A stretch of 64,000 bases of DNA from positions 4,572 to 68,571 of the forward strand of contig JAZDOT010000036.1 in NCBI GenBank assembly GCA_043798355.1, written 5' to 3'. Positions within the stretch are counted from its first letter, which is position 1; each line of letters starts with the position of its first letter. The DNA comes from JAZDOT01 sp043798355 (GTDB lineage Bacteria; Patescibacteriota; Gracilibacteria; Peribacterales; Peribacteraceae). Both the position numbers and the translations under genes were made by a program. A model generated the notes under the pieces. It searched no databases. It was given only the letters and a program-made list of their open reading frames with translations, and had not been told where the DNA came from. Positions 31,336 through 39,682 of this stretch are shown here, piece after piece.

Positions 31336-31502
31336 CCGGCCTCCCCCTTTTTGATGGCGATTTCTCGGCGGGCGCGACAGTGAACCGCCTGCTCCTTCCG
31401 GTGGAGGTTTTGGTGCCTATACTTGTGGTACCGAGGATGCTCAGTTTGTCCTTGTTTCGTGGGCGCGCTTTTGCTTCACTATTCACCTTACTTTTTGGGG
31501 TA

Positions 31503-31531
31503 TTGCAATTAATAGATAATTATGTTATAGT
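31503..31531 (+). promoter_or_regulatory. promoter of the DHH phosphoesterase gene
   Basis: TTGCAA (31503-31508), 17 nt, TATAGT (31526-31531), then 14 nt to the ATG. The predicted leader is about 7 nt, without a Shine-Dalgarno sequence. The region is AT-rich. Confidence 0.65.
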
Positions 31532-31545
31532 ATCATGTTACGCGT

Positions 31546-32856
31546 ATGAGCCTTTCCCCTTCCGACCTGTCGGCAGCGACCCAAGCCATCGAGCGCAATC
31601 AGCGCATTCTCATTGTGCCGCACGCCAATGTGGACCCGGACGGCCTCAGCAGCGCGCTCGCTTGTTTTGAGCTCTTCTCCGCTCTCGGGAAGGATGTCAC
31701 GGTCATCTGCCCGGAGACCCCGCCGGAGTCGCTGCAGTTCCTTCCGGGATTTGCCGAGATGGAGCGGGAGATCGATGAAGCGCAGAATTTCATCGTCACG
31801 GTACATCTCGATGAGGGGGTCGAGGTCGATAAGCTCCGCTACACCGTGGAGGATCATAAGGTGAACATCATCGTCGTGCCGAAGAAGGGGCGCATCCGTC
31901 CCCAGCACATCTCCCTGAGCGAAGGCGAGCAGCGCTACGACCTCATCCTCGTTTTGGACAGCGCGGATCTCTCGCTCCTCGGATCCCTCTACACCGATCA
32001 CGTCGATCTCTTCTCGGGCGTTCCCGTACTCAATGTCGACCATCACATCTCGAACACCCGCTTCGGCCAGTTGACGCTCATCGATGCGACGGCCTCCAGC
32101 GCCACCGAAGTCCTCTATCACTGGTTCACGCATGTGCCGAGCTGGCAGAGTCTCATCACGGAGGATATCGCCACTCTTCTCCTCACCGGTCTCATCACGG
32201 ATACGCGGAGTTTCCAGAATCCGAATACCACCCCCCATGCTCTGGAGGTGGCCGCGCAGCTTCTCGAGAGGGGGGCGCGGCAGCAGGAGATCATTCAGAA
32301 TATCTATAAAACGAAGCCGCTCTCCACCCTGAAGATCTGGGGGCGGGCCCTCAATCGTTTGCAGGTGGACGAAGCGGCGCGGATCGTGTGGTCGTCCATC
32401 AGCAGGGAAGATCTCCTCGAGATGGACGCGGAGAGCAAGGAGACCAGCGGCATCCTCGACGAGCTCATTTCCACCGTGCCGAATGCCGATGTGCACGTGC
32501 TCTTCACCGAGCTGGAGGAAGGGGGACTGAAGGCGAGCATGCGTTCAGGGGATACCGTGGACGCGAACCGTCTGGCCGGGCAGCTCTTCGCAGGTGGCGG
32601 GCATCCCCGTGCGGCGGGGTTCCGGTTATCGCATATCTCCAATTTCCAGTTGGCGGTCCTGGAGTGTGTCGCAAAAATCAAAGAGGGGATCGCCCGCCAG
32701 CGGAGTGAAGCAACGCAGGTGGAGCTCACGGCTCTTCCGGCAGTGCCGAAGACCGCCTCTGTTCCTGCAAAGAGCACGACAGCTTCTCCTCTGAAAGAAC
32801 CGCAGCCCAAACCTCCAAAAGGGATCGATGTCGTGCAACGTATCAGTGATGCGTAG
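31546..32856 (+). CDS. DHH/DHHA1 phosphoesterase (NrnA-like)
   Basis: The 436-aa protein has the DHH-superfamily motifs: HANVDPDGLSSA (motif I), ILVLDSADL (motif II), NVDHHISN (motif III, DHH) and TGLITDTRSF (motif IV). The C-terminal DHHA1 domain ends with FAGGGHPRAAGFRL. NrnA-type enzymes degrade nano-RNAs and dephosphorylate pAp. A Pro/Lys-rich tail of about 50 residues extends past the domain. The long insert between motifs I and II (residues about 50-110) is larger than in NrnA. Confidence 0.85.
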   Translation: MSLSPSDLSAATQAIERNQRILIVPHANVDPDGLSSALACFELFSALGKDVTVICPETPPESLQFLPGFAEMEREIDEAQNFIVTVHLDEGVEVDKLRYTVEDHKVNIIVVPKKGRIRPQHISLSEGEQRYDLILVLDSADLSLLGSLYTDHVDLFSGVPVLNVDHHISNTRFGQLTLIDATASSATEVLYHWFTHVPSWQSLITEDIATLLLTGLITDTRSFQNPNTTPHALEVAAQLLERGARQQEIIQNIYKTKPLSTLKIWGRALNRLQVDEAARIVWSSISREDLLEMDAESKETSGILDELISTVPNADVHVLFTELEEGGLKASMRSGDTVDANRLAGQLFAGGGHPRAAGFRLSHISNFQLAVLECVAKIKEGIARQRSEATQVELTALPAVPKTASVPAKSTTASPLKEPQPKPPKGIDVVQRISDA

Positions 32857-32878
32857 TTTGTTTTTCCCTCTCCCCCTT

Positions 32879-32903
32879 CCCCCTCCCCCGGTGGGGGAGG
32901 GGG
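32879..32903. repeat. C/G-rich hairpin
   Basis: CCCCCTCCCCC-GGT-GGGGGAGGGGG, an 11-bp perfect stem 23 nt behind the phosphoesterase stop. The same style of hairpin lies in lepA and near 58983 and 59088. A second palindromic stretch (GCCGGCCTGTCGGCCG, about 32928-32943) follows before infB. Confidence 0.65.
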
Positions 32904-33085
32904 AATGTCTTGAAGCTCCCTTCCCCCGCCGGCCTGTCGGCCGTAGCGTTCGCGAAGGCTGAGGGAAGGGTTGGGGAAGAGGGAAATGCAGAGCGAAAGA
33001 CCAGGGATGATGGAGAAGATGTGTGTTTTCTCCTCGCGTTCGCTCTCCGTTCGTCCTACACTTTCTTTGATTTTTTCTCCTGAAG

Positions 33086-35392
33086 ATGCGCCTCGTAAGA
33101 GTAGCAAAAGCATTGGGCATGACCGGACAGCAGCTCCGGCACGAACTCACTTGCGTCAATTTCGGCATCAAGCCGACGGATCGCGAGATCCCAGACAACC
33201 TTGCGCATGGGGTCATCCGGTTCATCGCCCGCAAGCACAATCTGACGATCGATATGACGCTCCTCGGCGGACCGGATGACGGGACGGAAGAGACGGAAAT
33301 GGAAAAAGGGGATACGGCAGAGGAAAAGAAAGAGGCTTCCGGGGAAGGGGAGAGCACGGAGAACGCTGCTACGACGAATGCTCCGGGTGCTTCCGATGCA
33401 TCTTCTCCGGCGAAGGAGACGCTCAATGTGCTGCGCAAACTCTCGCTTGAGGATGTCTCCAAGCAGGCGATCGTCCGTCAGCAGCAGCGCGAGGGGCAGA
33501 AGAAGCAACACTTGTCGAAGGAGGAGCGCGATGAGAGAGCGCGCGAGGAGCAGGCAGGCACGGCAGCCGCGCGCACGAAGAAGGGCGCCGCGCAGGTGCA
33601 TCAGGAGCAAATCAAGGTGAAGGAGGGGGTCGTCGCGCTTCCTTCGCAGGTGTCCGTGAAGGAGTTTGCGGAGAAGACGGGGATCCAGGTGCCGAAGGTG
33701 ATCGCGGCACTCATGAAGAACGGTGTCATGGTGACCATCACCCAGACCATCGATTACGAGACCGCCGCCATCGTCGCTGCGGATCTGGGCGTGACCGTTT
33801 CGAAGGAGCAGGTCATCGCATCTGCGGAAGATCTCCTCGCGAAGAACCTGAGTGAACTGATCAAGGATGAACCGGAGAACCTTGCGGAGCGGCCGCCGGT
33901 CGTCGTCATCATGGGGCACGTCGATCACGGAAAGACCTCCATTCTCGATGCCATCCGCGCAACGGATGTGGCTGCCGGGGAAGCAGGGGGGATCACGCAG
34001 CAGATCGGGGCGTATCAGGTGACGTACGTGCCTGAAGGGTCGAACGAGTCTCACCGTATCACCTTCCTCGATACTCCCGGCCACGCAGCCTTCACGGCCA
34101 TGCGCGCCCGCGGGGCGCAGGGGGCGGACATCGCGGTCATCGTCGTCGCAGCCGACGAGGGGGTGAAGCCGACAACCGTCGAAGCCATCGCCCATGCGAA
34201 GGAGGGCAATGTGCCGATCCTCGTCGCGCTCAACAAGATCGATAAAGAGCACACGGACATCGATCGCATCAAAGGGGAGCTCTCGGCGCAGGATCTGCAG
34301 CCGGAGGAGTGGGGAGGCACGACGCACATCATTCCCGTGAGCGCGAAGACGAAGCAGGGGATCACAGACCTCCTCGATGCCATCGTGCTCCTGGGGCAGA
34401 TGAACAATCTAAAAGCCAATCCTCACCGTCTCGCGGTCGCAACAGTGATCGAGAGCCATCTGGATAAGTCCCTCGGGCCTCTGGCAACGGTGATCGTGAA
34501 TACCGGAACGCTCCGGGACGGCGATGTCTTCGTCTGCGGACGGGTGCAGGGTCGCGTGCGCTCCATGACGGATGCCCACGGCAAGCGGTATGAAGAGGCG
34601 CTGCCGTCCTCGGCGGTGCGGGTGTCCGGTTTCTCCGCCGTTCCGCACGTCGGGGATATCGTGCAGATCATGCCTTCCGAGCAGCAGGCGAGAGCGCTGC
34701 TCGATTCCATCAGCGCGCAGAAGGATTTCCAGCGCAAGCGCAGCTTCGTGGACCTCGTGAGCCGTCTGTCGGAGGGGAAGGTGAAGCAGCTCAAAGTCGT
34801 CCTCAAGGCCGATACGCAGGGCGCGCTGGAGGCTCTGAAGGAGGCTCTCTCCAAGCTCTCCGGCACACAGACCGGCGTGAAGGTGATTTTCGCCGCCATC
34901 GGCGCCGTCACCGAGACGGATGTCATGATGGCCTCCGCCAGCGACGGGATCGTCCTCGCGTTCAACGCGCCCGTTTCCGCGAGCGTCCGGAAGACCGCCG
35001 AGCGGGAAGGCGTAGAGGTCCGGCAGTATGACGTGGTCTACCGTCTCCTCGAGGAAGTCACTCTGCTCATAGAGGGTCTGGTCGAGCCCGTGGAGGAAGA
35101 GCATGTGTACGGACACCTCGAAGTGAAAGGCGTGTTCCTGACGAAGAAGACGGAGCAGATCATCGGCGGACGGGTGACTGACGGCGTGATGAAGCGTCTG
35201 CCCTTCCGGTTGCTTCGGGACGGGAAACTTGCGGGGACGGGGCGCATCACGTCTCTCAAGCACATGGAGAAAGACATCCGCGAGGCCAAGGAGGGGTCCG
35301 AGTGCGGCATGCGCATAGAGTCCACACTTCCCGTTTCCGTGGGGGACGTTCTCGAGGTGTACCTCAAAGAGCTGAAGAAGAAGGAGGCGTGA
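33086..35392 (+). CDS. infB: translation initiation factor IF-2
   Basis: The 768-aa GTPase brings initiator tRNA to the 30S subunit. The N-terminus is short and charged, with an early HTH-like MRLVRVAKALGM segment, followed by an IF2_N domain (VSVKEFAEKTGIQVPKVIAALM). The G domain has GHVDHGKTSILDAIR, DTPGHAAF and NKID. Domains II-IV follow, ending FEV-like in VLEVYLKELKKKEA. TACACT lies about 23 nt before the ATG. It is separated from rplS and other translation genes by several kilobases. Confidence 0.95.
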   Translation: MRLVRVAKALGMTGQQLRHELTCVNFGIKPTDREIPDNLAHGVIRFIARKHNLTIDMTLLGGPDDGTEETEMEKGDTAEEKKEASGEGESTENAATTNAPGASDASSPAKETLNVLRKLSLEDVSKQAIVRQQQREGQKKQHLSKEERDERAREEQAGTAAARTKKGAAQVHQEQIKVKEGVVALPSQVSVKEFAEKTGIQVPKVIAALMKNGVMVTITQTIDYETAAIVAADLGVTVSKEQVIASAEDLLAKNLSELIKDEPENLAERPPVVVIMGHVDHGKTSILDAIRATDVAAGEAGGITQQIGAYQVTYVPEGSNESHRITFLDTPGHAAFTAMRARGAQGADIAVIVVAADEGVKPTTVEAIAHAKEGNVPILVALNKIDKEHTDIDRIKGELSAQDLQPEEWGGTTHIIPVSAKTKQGITDLLDAIVLLGQMNNLKANPHRLAVATVIESHLDKSLGPLATVIVNTGTLRDGDVFVCGRVQGRVRSMTDAHGKRYEEALPSSAVRVSGFSAVPHVGDIVQIMPSEQQARALLDSISAQKDFQRKRSFVDLVSRLSEGKVKQLKVVLKADTQGALEALKEALSKLSGTQTGVKVIFAAIGAVTETDVMMASASDGIVLAFNAPVSASVRKTAEREGVEVRQYDVVYRLLEEVTLLIEGLVEPVEEEHVYGHLEVKGVFLTKKTEQIIGGRVTDGVMKRLPFRLLRDGKLAGTGRITSLKHMEKDIREAKEGSECGMRIESTLPVSVGDVLEVYLKELKKKEA

Positions 35393-35405
35393 GGTACTTT
35401 TTCGA

Positions 35406-37193
35406 TCATATCGTTTTCACCCATTCATCAAATTTGGCTTTTTGGTCTGGTTTAAATGAGAATGAGGGATCTCCCACCGTGATACGGATCGTCTCTTGGA
35501 CTTTGTCGGCATTGTGGAAATCTCCACCTTGCGCCTGAATGATGTCTTTCAGTTTGTTCATCTCTGTGTTGAATCCCGCTTGATCGATTCCTGCAACATT
35601 GATGTTCGTGACGAAGTCTCTCACCTTTGGTTGTTGAATCGCGTTTCCTTTGATGGCATTACCTACTTCTGTTGGGGATTTTGTTGATAATCCGGGAATT
35701 TTCAACCCTTCTGCCGCCTTCGCCGTTCCTTCGTACATCATCTTGTCTAAGTATGCCTGCGGACCGCGCTTGGCGAGGCCGAGGATGCCGAGCGGCGAAA
35801 CTGTCTTCTTCGCGCCGCCCGTAGTCGGGATCAGAATGGGAACCGCGAGCGGGGCGGCGAGGGCCAGCTTGCCGAGACCCTTGCCCCAGTTCTGAATGCC
35901 TTGTGTGATGTTCGCGGTGAAGGTGAATGTCTTGAGTGCCATGAATGTCCCCACCCAGAACACGCCGAACGACATGCACAGCCACAGGAACTGCCAGCCT
36001 GTCGTGATCACCGAAAACAGACTCGGGCCCATGTTGACGTTCAGGGCGGTGGCGGAAGCCGGAGGACTGTTCCAGAAGGGCATTCCGGCATTCATGAGGA
36101 TGAATCCGGCGCTGATGGGGATCGCGACGAATACGGGGAGGAAGGCGGCTCCGAGAAAAGTGTTCCATACCTTCATCGTATTCACACCGAACTTTTCCCC
36201 GATGACGAAGCCGACGAACATGAACGGCATAGCGGCGATCGTGATCCAGAGAACCGGAATCCGTACGAGGAATGCCACGAACATGGCGAGAAGCGGGAAG
36301 AAGAACGCGACAGCGAACACGAACTGGAAGAGCACGCGCACGGCGTACTGGATGAGTGCGGAGACGTGTTGCGGGAAGGTGGTTGTTCCAGTAGGGGAGG
36401 GGGGAGGGGTGTAGCTTACAGCCGATAGATTGGTGACGTGCGCGTGGTTGAAGGCGAGACCGAGCAGGACAGCGCCGGGGGTGTTCGCATTGCTTGCGAG
36501 TGGAACCAGGGCAAAGCACAGGTTACCCCCGAGTTTTGGATAGTAATTGTTGGGACAATCGTTGCCCATATTCGTCGGATTGAACACGGGCTGGTCCCAT
36601 ATGAGACACTTACCCAATTTTGATTTGGGTGGTGTTCCCGTGGGCGGGTATGCTGTTTTGCATTCAGGCATGGAACTCGAGAGCGGGAGCGAGTAGATGG
36701 TTGCCGTGAGGACGTTTGACACATCCAGGATGACGCGTGGGAAGAACCACGAGAAATTGACGAGGACGATGGCGAGCACGAATTTCACCGCTTTCTCCTT
36801 CACGAGGGTCTTATTGCCCATCACGATGGTGTAGACCGCTCCGAAGAGGAGTGCCATGGCCAGGAGGATATTCACGATGTCCCGCGAGATTTCCCAGAGA
36901 GACTGGAGAGGATTGGCGACTCCCGCGGCGCTCTTGTTGAAGAAGTCGATGACGAGCTGGTTATTGAGAAGCGGTTCGATGATGTAGAGGAGCAGGTACG
37001 TGAAGTACTCCACGAACCCCATGAGGACCCCCAGTGCCTCTACGATCGTATTTGTTGCACCGGCCGCCGGGGTAGTAGCCTGAGCGAATGCTTTCCCTAT
37101 AAGTGAAAGAGTATTCATTTCCCCTGACACTATCAGCCATCCGAGGAAGAGGGCGGAGAGGGAACCGATGAATATTTTTTTCCTCGAGATCAT
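35406..37193 (-). CDS. VirB6/TrbL-like polytopic membrane protein
   Basis: The 595-aa product begins with a signal-like segment, then at least six membrane helices, with a Cys-containing, Pro-rich extracytoplasmic region (about residues 180-280) between them, and a cytosolic hydrophilic C-terminus of about 160 residues. The arrangement (paired helices around residues 75-165 and 290-440) resembles TrbL/VirB6-type channel proteins, which in CPR often occur with pilus or DNA-transfer loci. No VirB4 or other transfer gene is adjacent. The start ATG 37193 has TATCCT (37200-37205) 6 nt upstream. Confidence 0.6.
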   Translation of the reverse strand: MISRKKIFIGSLSALFLGWLIVSGEMNTLSLIGKAFAQATTPAAGATNTIVEALGVLMGFVEYFTYLLLYIIEPLLNNQLVIDFFNKSAAGVANPLQSLWEISRDIVNILLAMALLFGAVYTIVMGNKTLVKEKAVKFVLAIVLVNFSWFFPRVILDVSNVLTATIYSLPLSSSMPECKTAYPPTGTPPKSKLGKCLIWDQPVFNPTNMGNDCPNNYYPKLGGNLCFALVPLASNANTPGAVLLGLAFNHAHVTNLSAVSYTPPPSPTGTTTFPQHVSALIQYAVRVLFQFVFAVAFFFPLLAMFVAFLVRIPVLWITIAAMPFMFVGFVIGEKFGVNTMKVWNTFLGAAFLPVFVAIPISAGFILMNAGMPFWNSPPASATALNVNMGPSLFSVITTGWQFLWLCMSFGVFWVGTFMALKTFTFTANITQGIQNWGKGLGKLALAAPLAVPILIPTTGGAKKTVSPLGILGLAKRGPQAYLDKMMYEGTAKAAEGLKIPGLSTKSPTEVGNAIKGNAIQQPKVRDFVTNINVAGIDQAGFNTEMNKLKDIIQAQGGDFHNADKVQETIRITVGDPSFSFKPDQKAKFDEWVKTI

Positions 37194-37303
37194 CAGGATA
37201 GGATAGCACATATTCGGTTTCTTAGGAAGCCTGCAGACGGATTATTTTAAAGAAAGGGAAGCCTCTCCTTGTTTAGGGAAATGTATAGCTAGAACACAAA
37301 ACA

Positions 37304-37309
37304 TGTTCA
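37304..37309 (+). promoter_or_regulatory. TGTTCA half-site, distal
   Basis: First of four TGTTCA/TGAACA hexamers in the very AT-rich divergent region (37194-37466); the others are at 37405-37410, 37443-37448 and 37462-37467. Confidence 0.4.
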
Positions 37310-37428
37310 GGCATGAGTATAAATTGTATTCAATAAAACACTGTATAATTATAAATATATTGAGTTTTAATTATATATAAGCCAAATTCTTTGATCAAAT
37401 TAAATGTTCATATTAATGTACAATTTTC

Positions 37429-37467
37429 TTGCGCTTAGGGTGTGTTCATGACTACTGTTTGTGAACA
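37429..37467 (+). promoter_or_regulatory. promoter and operator of the winged-helix regulator
   Basis: TTGCGC (37429-37434), 18 nt, TACTGT (37453-37458), then 8 nt to the ATG. TGTTCA (37443-37448) and TGAACA (37462-37467) form an inverted pair with 13-bp spacing that encloses the -10. A regulator bound here would block its own transcription. Confidence 0.55.
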
Positions 37468-38054
37468 TGTCATCAGTGATTCTCAAAGCGCTGTTCAGTT
37501 CTCAAACAAGAGTGAAGCTCCTCTCGACGTTCCTTCTGCATCCTGAACAGGAGTACTTCATCCGCGAACTCACGCGGCTCCTCCATGAGCAGATCAATTC
37601 TATCCGGAGAGAACTGGAGAACCTGCGGCGGATCGGTCTCGTGAAGGCCCGCCACCGTAACCGCAAGAAGTACTATCACATCGATCCGGAGTTCTCCTTT
37701 TTCATCGAACTCAAGAATATCTTCGCGAAGGAAGTGCAGGCGGAGAGCCCCATCGTCGCCAGTCTCAAGAAGATCCCCGGGGTGGATCTCGTTCTGCTCG
37801 CGGGGAATTTCGTCGGCACGGAGAGCAAGGTCGATCTCCTCGTCATCGGTGATATCAAGAAGGAGATGATCGAAGCGCTCCTCCTGCAGGATGCGAGCAT
37901 GAAGAATGTGCGCTACTCCATCTTCCCCCGTCCGGATTTCCTCTACCGCCTGAGTCTGCGGGATCGCTTCATCACCGAGATTATCAATGATCCAAGGAAC
38001 ATTCTCGTGCACAATCTCATTCAGAAGGAGATGGAGGAGGCGAAAGAGAAGTAG
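37467..38054 (+). CDS. winged-helix regulator fused to a nucleotidyltransferase-like domain
   Basis: The 195-aa protein has an N-terminal winged helix (residues about 5-75: LFSSQTRVKLLSTFLLHPEQ then FIRELTRLLHEQINSIRREL) and a C-terminal domain with LVLLAGNFVGTESKVDLLVIGDI, which resembles a minimal nucleotidyltransferase fold but lacks the full GS...DxD motif. Such fusions are annotated as transcriptional regulators in CPR and archaea. TGTTCA repeats around its promoter suggest autoregulation, possibly with the divergent VirB6-like gene. ATG 37467 is preferred to GTG 37461. Confidence 0.75.
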   Translation: MSSVILKALFSSQTRVKLLSTFLLHPEQEYFIRELTRLLHEQINSIRRELENLRRIGLVKARHRNRKKYYHIDPEFSFFIELKNIFAKEVQAESPIVASLKKIPGVDLVLLAGNFVGTESKVDLLVIGDIKKEMIEALLLQDASMKNVRYSIFPRPDFLYRLSLRDRFITEIINDPRNILVHNLIQKEMEEAKEK

Positions 38055-38112
38055 GCGGGGAAAGTGCTTTACAGACAACGAGGCCTTCGGTTAAGCTGCG
38101 CGAAACTTGCCC

Positions 38113-38550
38113 ATGACGTCCCGTCTCCACGCTCTCCAACCGGCACTGAAGAAGAAGCACCCCGACCTGAAAGCCGGATACACCGTACGCGTGCATGAGA
38201 AAGTGCAGGAGGGGGAGAAGGAACGTCTTCAGGTGTTCGAAGGACTGGTCATCGCGGTGCACAAGGGGATGACGTCGGCCGATGCCAGTTTCACCGTGCG
38301 CAAGATCGCTTCCGGTATCGGGGTGGAGCGTGTCTACGCACTGCATTCGCCGCTCATCGAGAAGATCGATGTGAAGCGTGTAGCCAACGTGCGTCGGGCG
38401 AAGTTGTATTTCCTGCGCGGCAGGAGCGGCAAGTCCGCGCGCCTGAGTGAGCGGTTCACGAAAGGGGAGGAGTTCGCTGTTGCGGTTCAGCCTGAGGACG
38501 GCGAAGCACCGGAGGTGCCAAACACAGAGATCGCAGAGCCGAAAGCGTAA
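38113..38550 (+). CDS. rplS: 50S ribosomal protein L19 (bL19)
   Basis: The 145-aa product contains the bL19 core: DLKAGYTVRVHEKVQEGEKERLQ-type start, FEGLVIAVHKG, FTVRKIASGIGVERVYALHSP and KIDVKRVANVRRAKLYFLR. It sits at the interface of the ribosomal subunits. An acidic C-terminal extension of about 30 residues exceeds the usual 115-aa length. A TTAAGCT element lies about 15 nt upstream. No trmD or rimM is adjacent. Confidence 0.93.
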   Translation: MTSRLHALQPALKKKHPDLKAGYTVRVHEKVQEGEKERLQVFEGLVIAVHKGMTSADASFTVRKIASGIGVERVYALHSPLIEKIDVKRVANVRRAKLYFLRGRSGKSARLSERFTKGEEFAVAVQPEDGEAPEVPNTEIAEPKA

Positions 38551-38610
38551 TGGTTTTCTCCGGTGCAGAGGTTTCCGCGCGCAGATCTGTTCGTGTATAG
38601 TTTGCTGGCC

Positions 38611-39555
38611 ATGCGGCGTGTTCTCCTCATCGGGAATTACGGGGTCGGCAATCTGGGGGATGAAGCTCTCTGTCGTTTCTTCCAGCGCCGGTATCCTCAC
38701 ATATGCTTCGATGTCGTCTCGGCTTGTCCCGGAGAAGGGGAGTATCCGCGCTTCCCGTTCGGATTGCGTTCGCTCCTGCGCCCCTGGTGGAGGACGCTTC
38801 GGGCGCTTTTTCGGTGCGACGGTGTCGTCTTCGGCGGCGGGTCACTCTTCACGGACATCGAATCCGCCTCCGCCTGTCGTCTGTGGTGGTGGCACGCGCT
38901 GTTTGCCCGTCTGTTCAAAAAGCCGATCATCCTTGCATTCCAGGGGATCGGACCTTTCCGGTCGGCAGCTTCTGAGCGCCTGGCTCGTTCAGTCGTGAGG
39001 GCTTCCGTTGCACTCTCCGTGCGCGACTTTGCATCGTTCACCCGCGTGGAGACCTGGCGGTTGAACAAAAAAGTTGTTCTTTCTTTTGATCCACTCTATG
39101 CCCTGATGAGGAGCGTATCCGTACGATCGGCTCCGCGGAAAATCATCGCTCTCATCCCGCGGCGGAATTCCGGACAGGCCTTCATCGATGCCTGCATGAC
39201 TGCCGTACGCGAAGCGGACTGGGAGGGGGTTGTGATTCTCTCGCTCCAGCCTTCTAACAGGGGGGAGCGCAAGGTCTGTGAGCGGCTGAAGACGGCCCTC
39301 GGCCGTGCGACCGTTGTCCCTGTCTCCGCTCTCGATCAGCTGGTGCAGCTCGTTTCCGAGGCGGGGTGTGTCGTTTCGGAGCGTTACCACGGAGCGCTCG
39401 CGGCGCTCGCACTCGGCAAGCCTCTCGTCCTCGTGAGTCAGGGGAGTGATGACAAGCTTTCGACGCTCTCGCATCTCCTGCGCGTCCCTCCGGAAGAGCT
39501 TCTGAACCTCATCGAGGAAGGGGAGCGTGCTCTGTTTGATGCGCTTGCGACGTAG
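38611..39555 (+). CDS. polysaccharide pyruvyl transferase-family protein (CsaB-like)
   Basis: The 314-aa product starts RRVLLIGNYGVGNLGDEAL, the hallmark of the pyruvyl-transferase family, and ends with the VVSERYHGALAALALGKPLV segment. CsaB adds pyruvate ketals to cell-wall polysaccharide that bind SLH domains of S-layer proteins. That role fits the SLH protein at 45608-46924, although linkage is only inference. TATAGT (38596-38601) ends 9 nt before ATG 38611, deciding this start over one at 38563. Confidence 0.8.
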   Translation: MRRVLLIGNYGVGNLGDEALCRFFQRRYPHICFDVVSACPGEGEYPRFPFGLRSLLRPWWRTLRALFRCDGVVFGGGSLFTDIESASACRLWWWHALFARLFKKPIILAFQGIGPFRSAASERLARSVVRASVALSVRDFASFTRVETWRLNKKVVLSFDPLYALMRSVSVRSAPRKIIALIPRRNSGQAFIDACMTAVREADWEGVVILSLQPSNRGERKVCERLKTALGRATVVPVSALDQLVQLVSEAGCVVSERYHGALAALALGKPLVLVSQGSDDKLSTLSHLLRVPPEELLNLIEEGERALFDALAT

Positions 39556-39603
39556 CGTTCAGCGAAGAGCGATCAGCGATCAGCCTTCACATCGACATGG
39601 CCT

Positions 39604-39632
39604 GTAGAGTCGTACCGCCGGTACGACTCTAC
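39604..39632. terminator. 14-bp palindromic hairpin
   Basis: GTAGAGTCGTACCG-C-CGGTACGACTCTAC is a perfect inverted repeat between the CsaB-like gene and lepA. It may stop transcription or be a dispersed palindrome. It has no T-run. Confidence 0.45.
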
Positions 39633-39682
39633 TCATCAATCAATACGTTTCTTCCCCCAAAAAATCAGGTAAGCTCTGTTTC

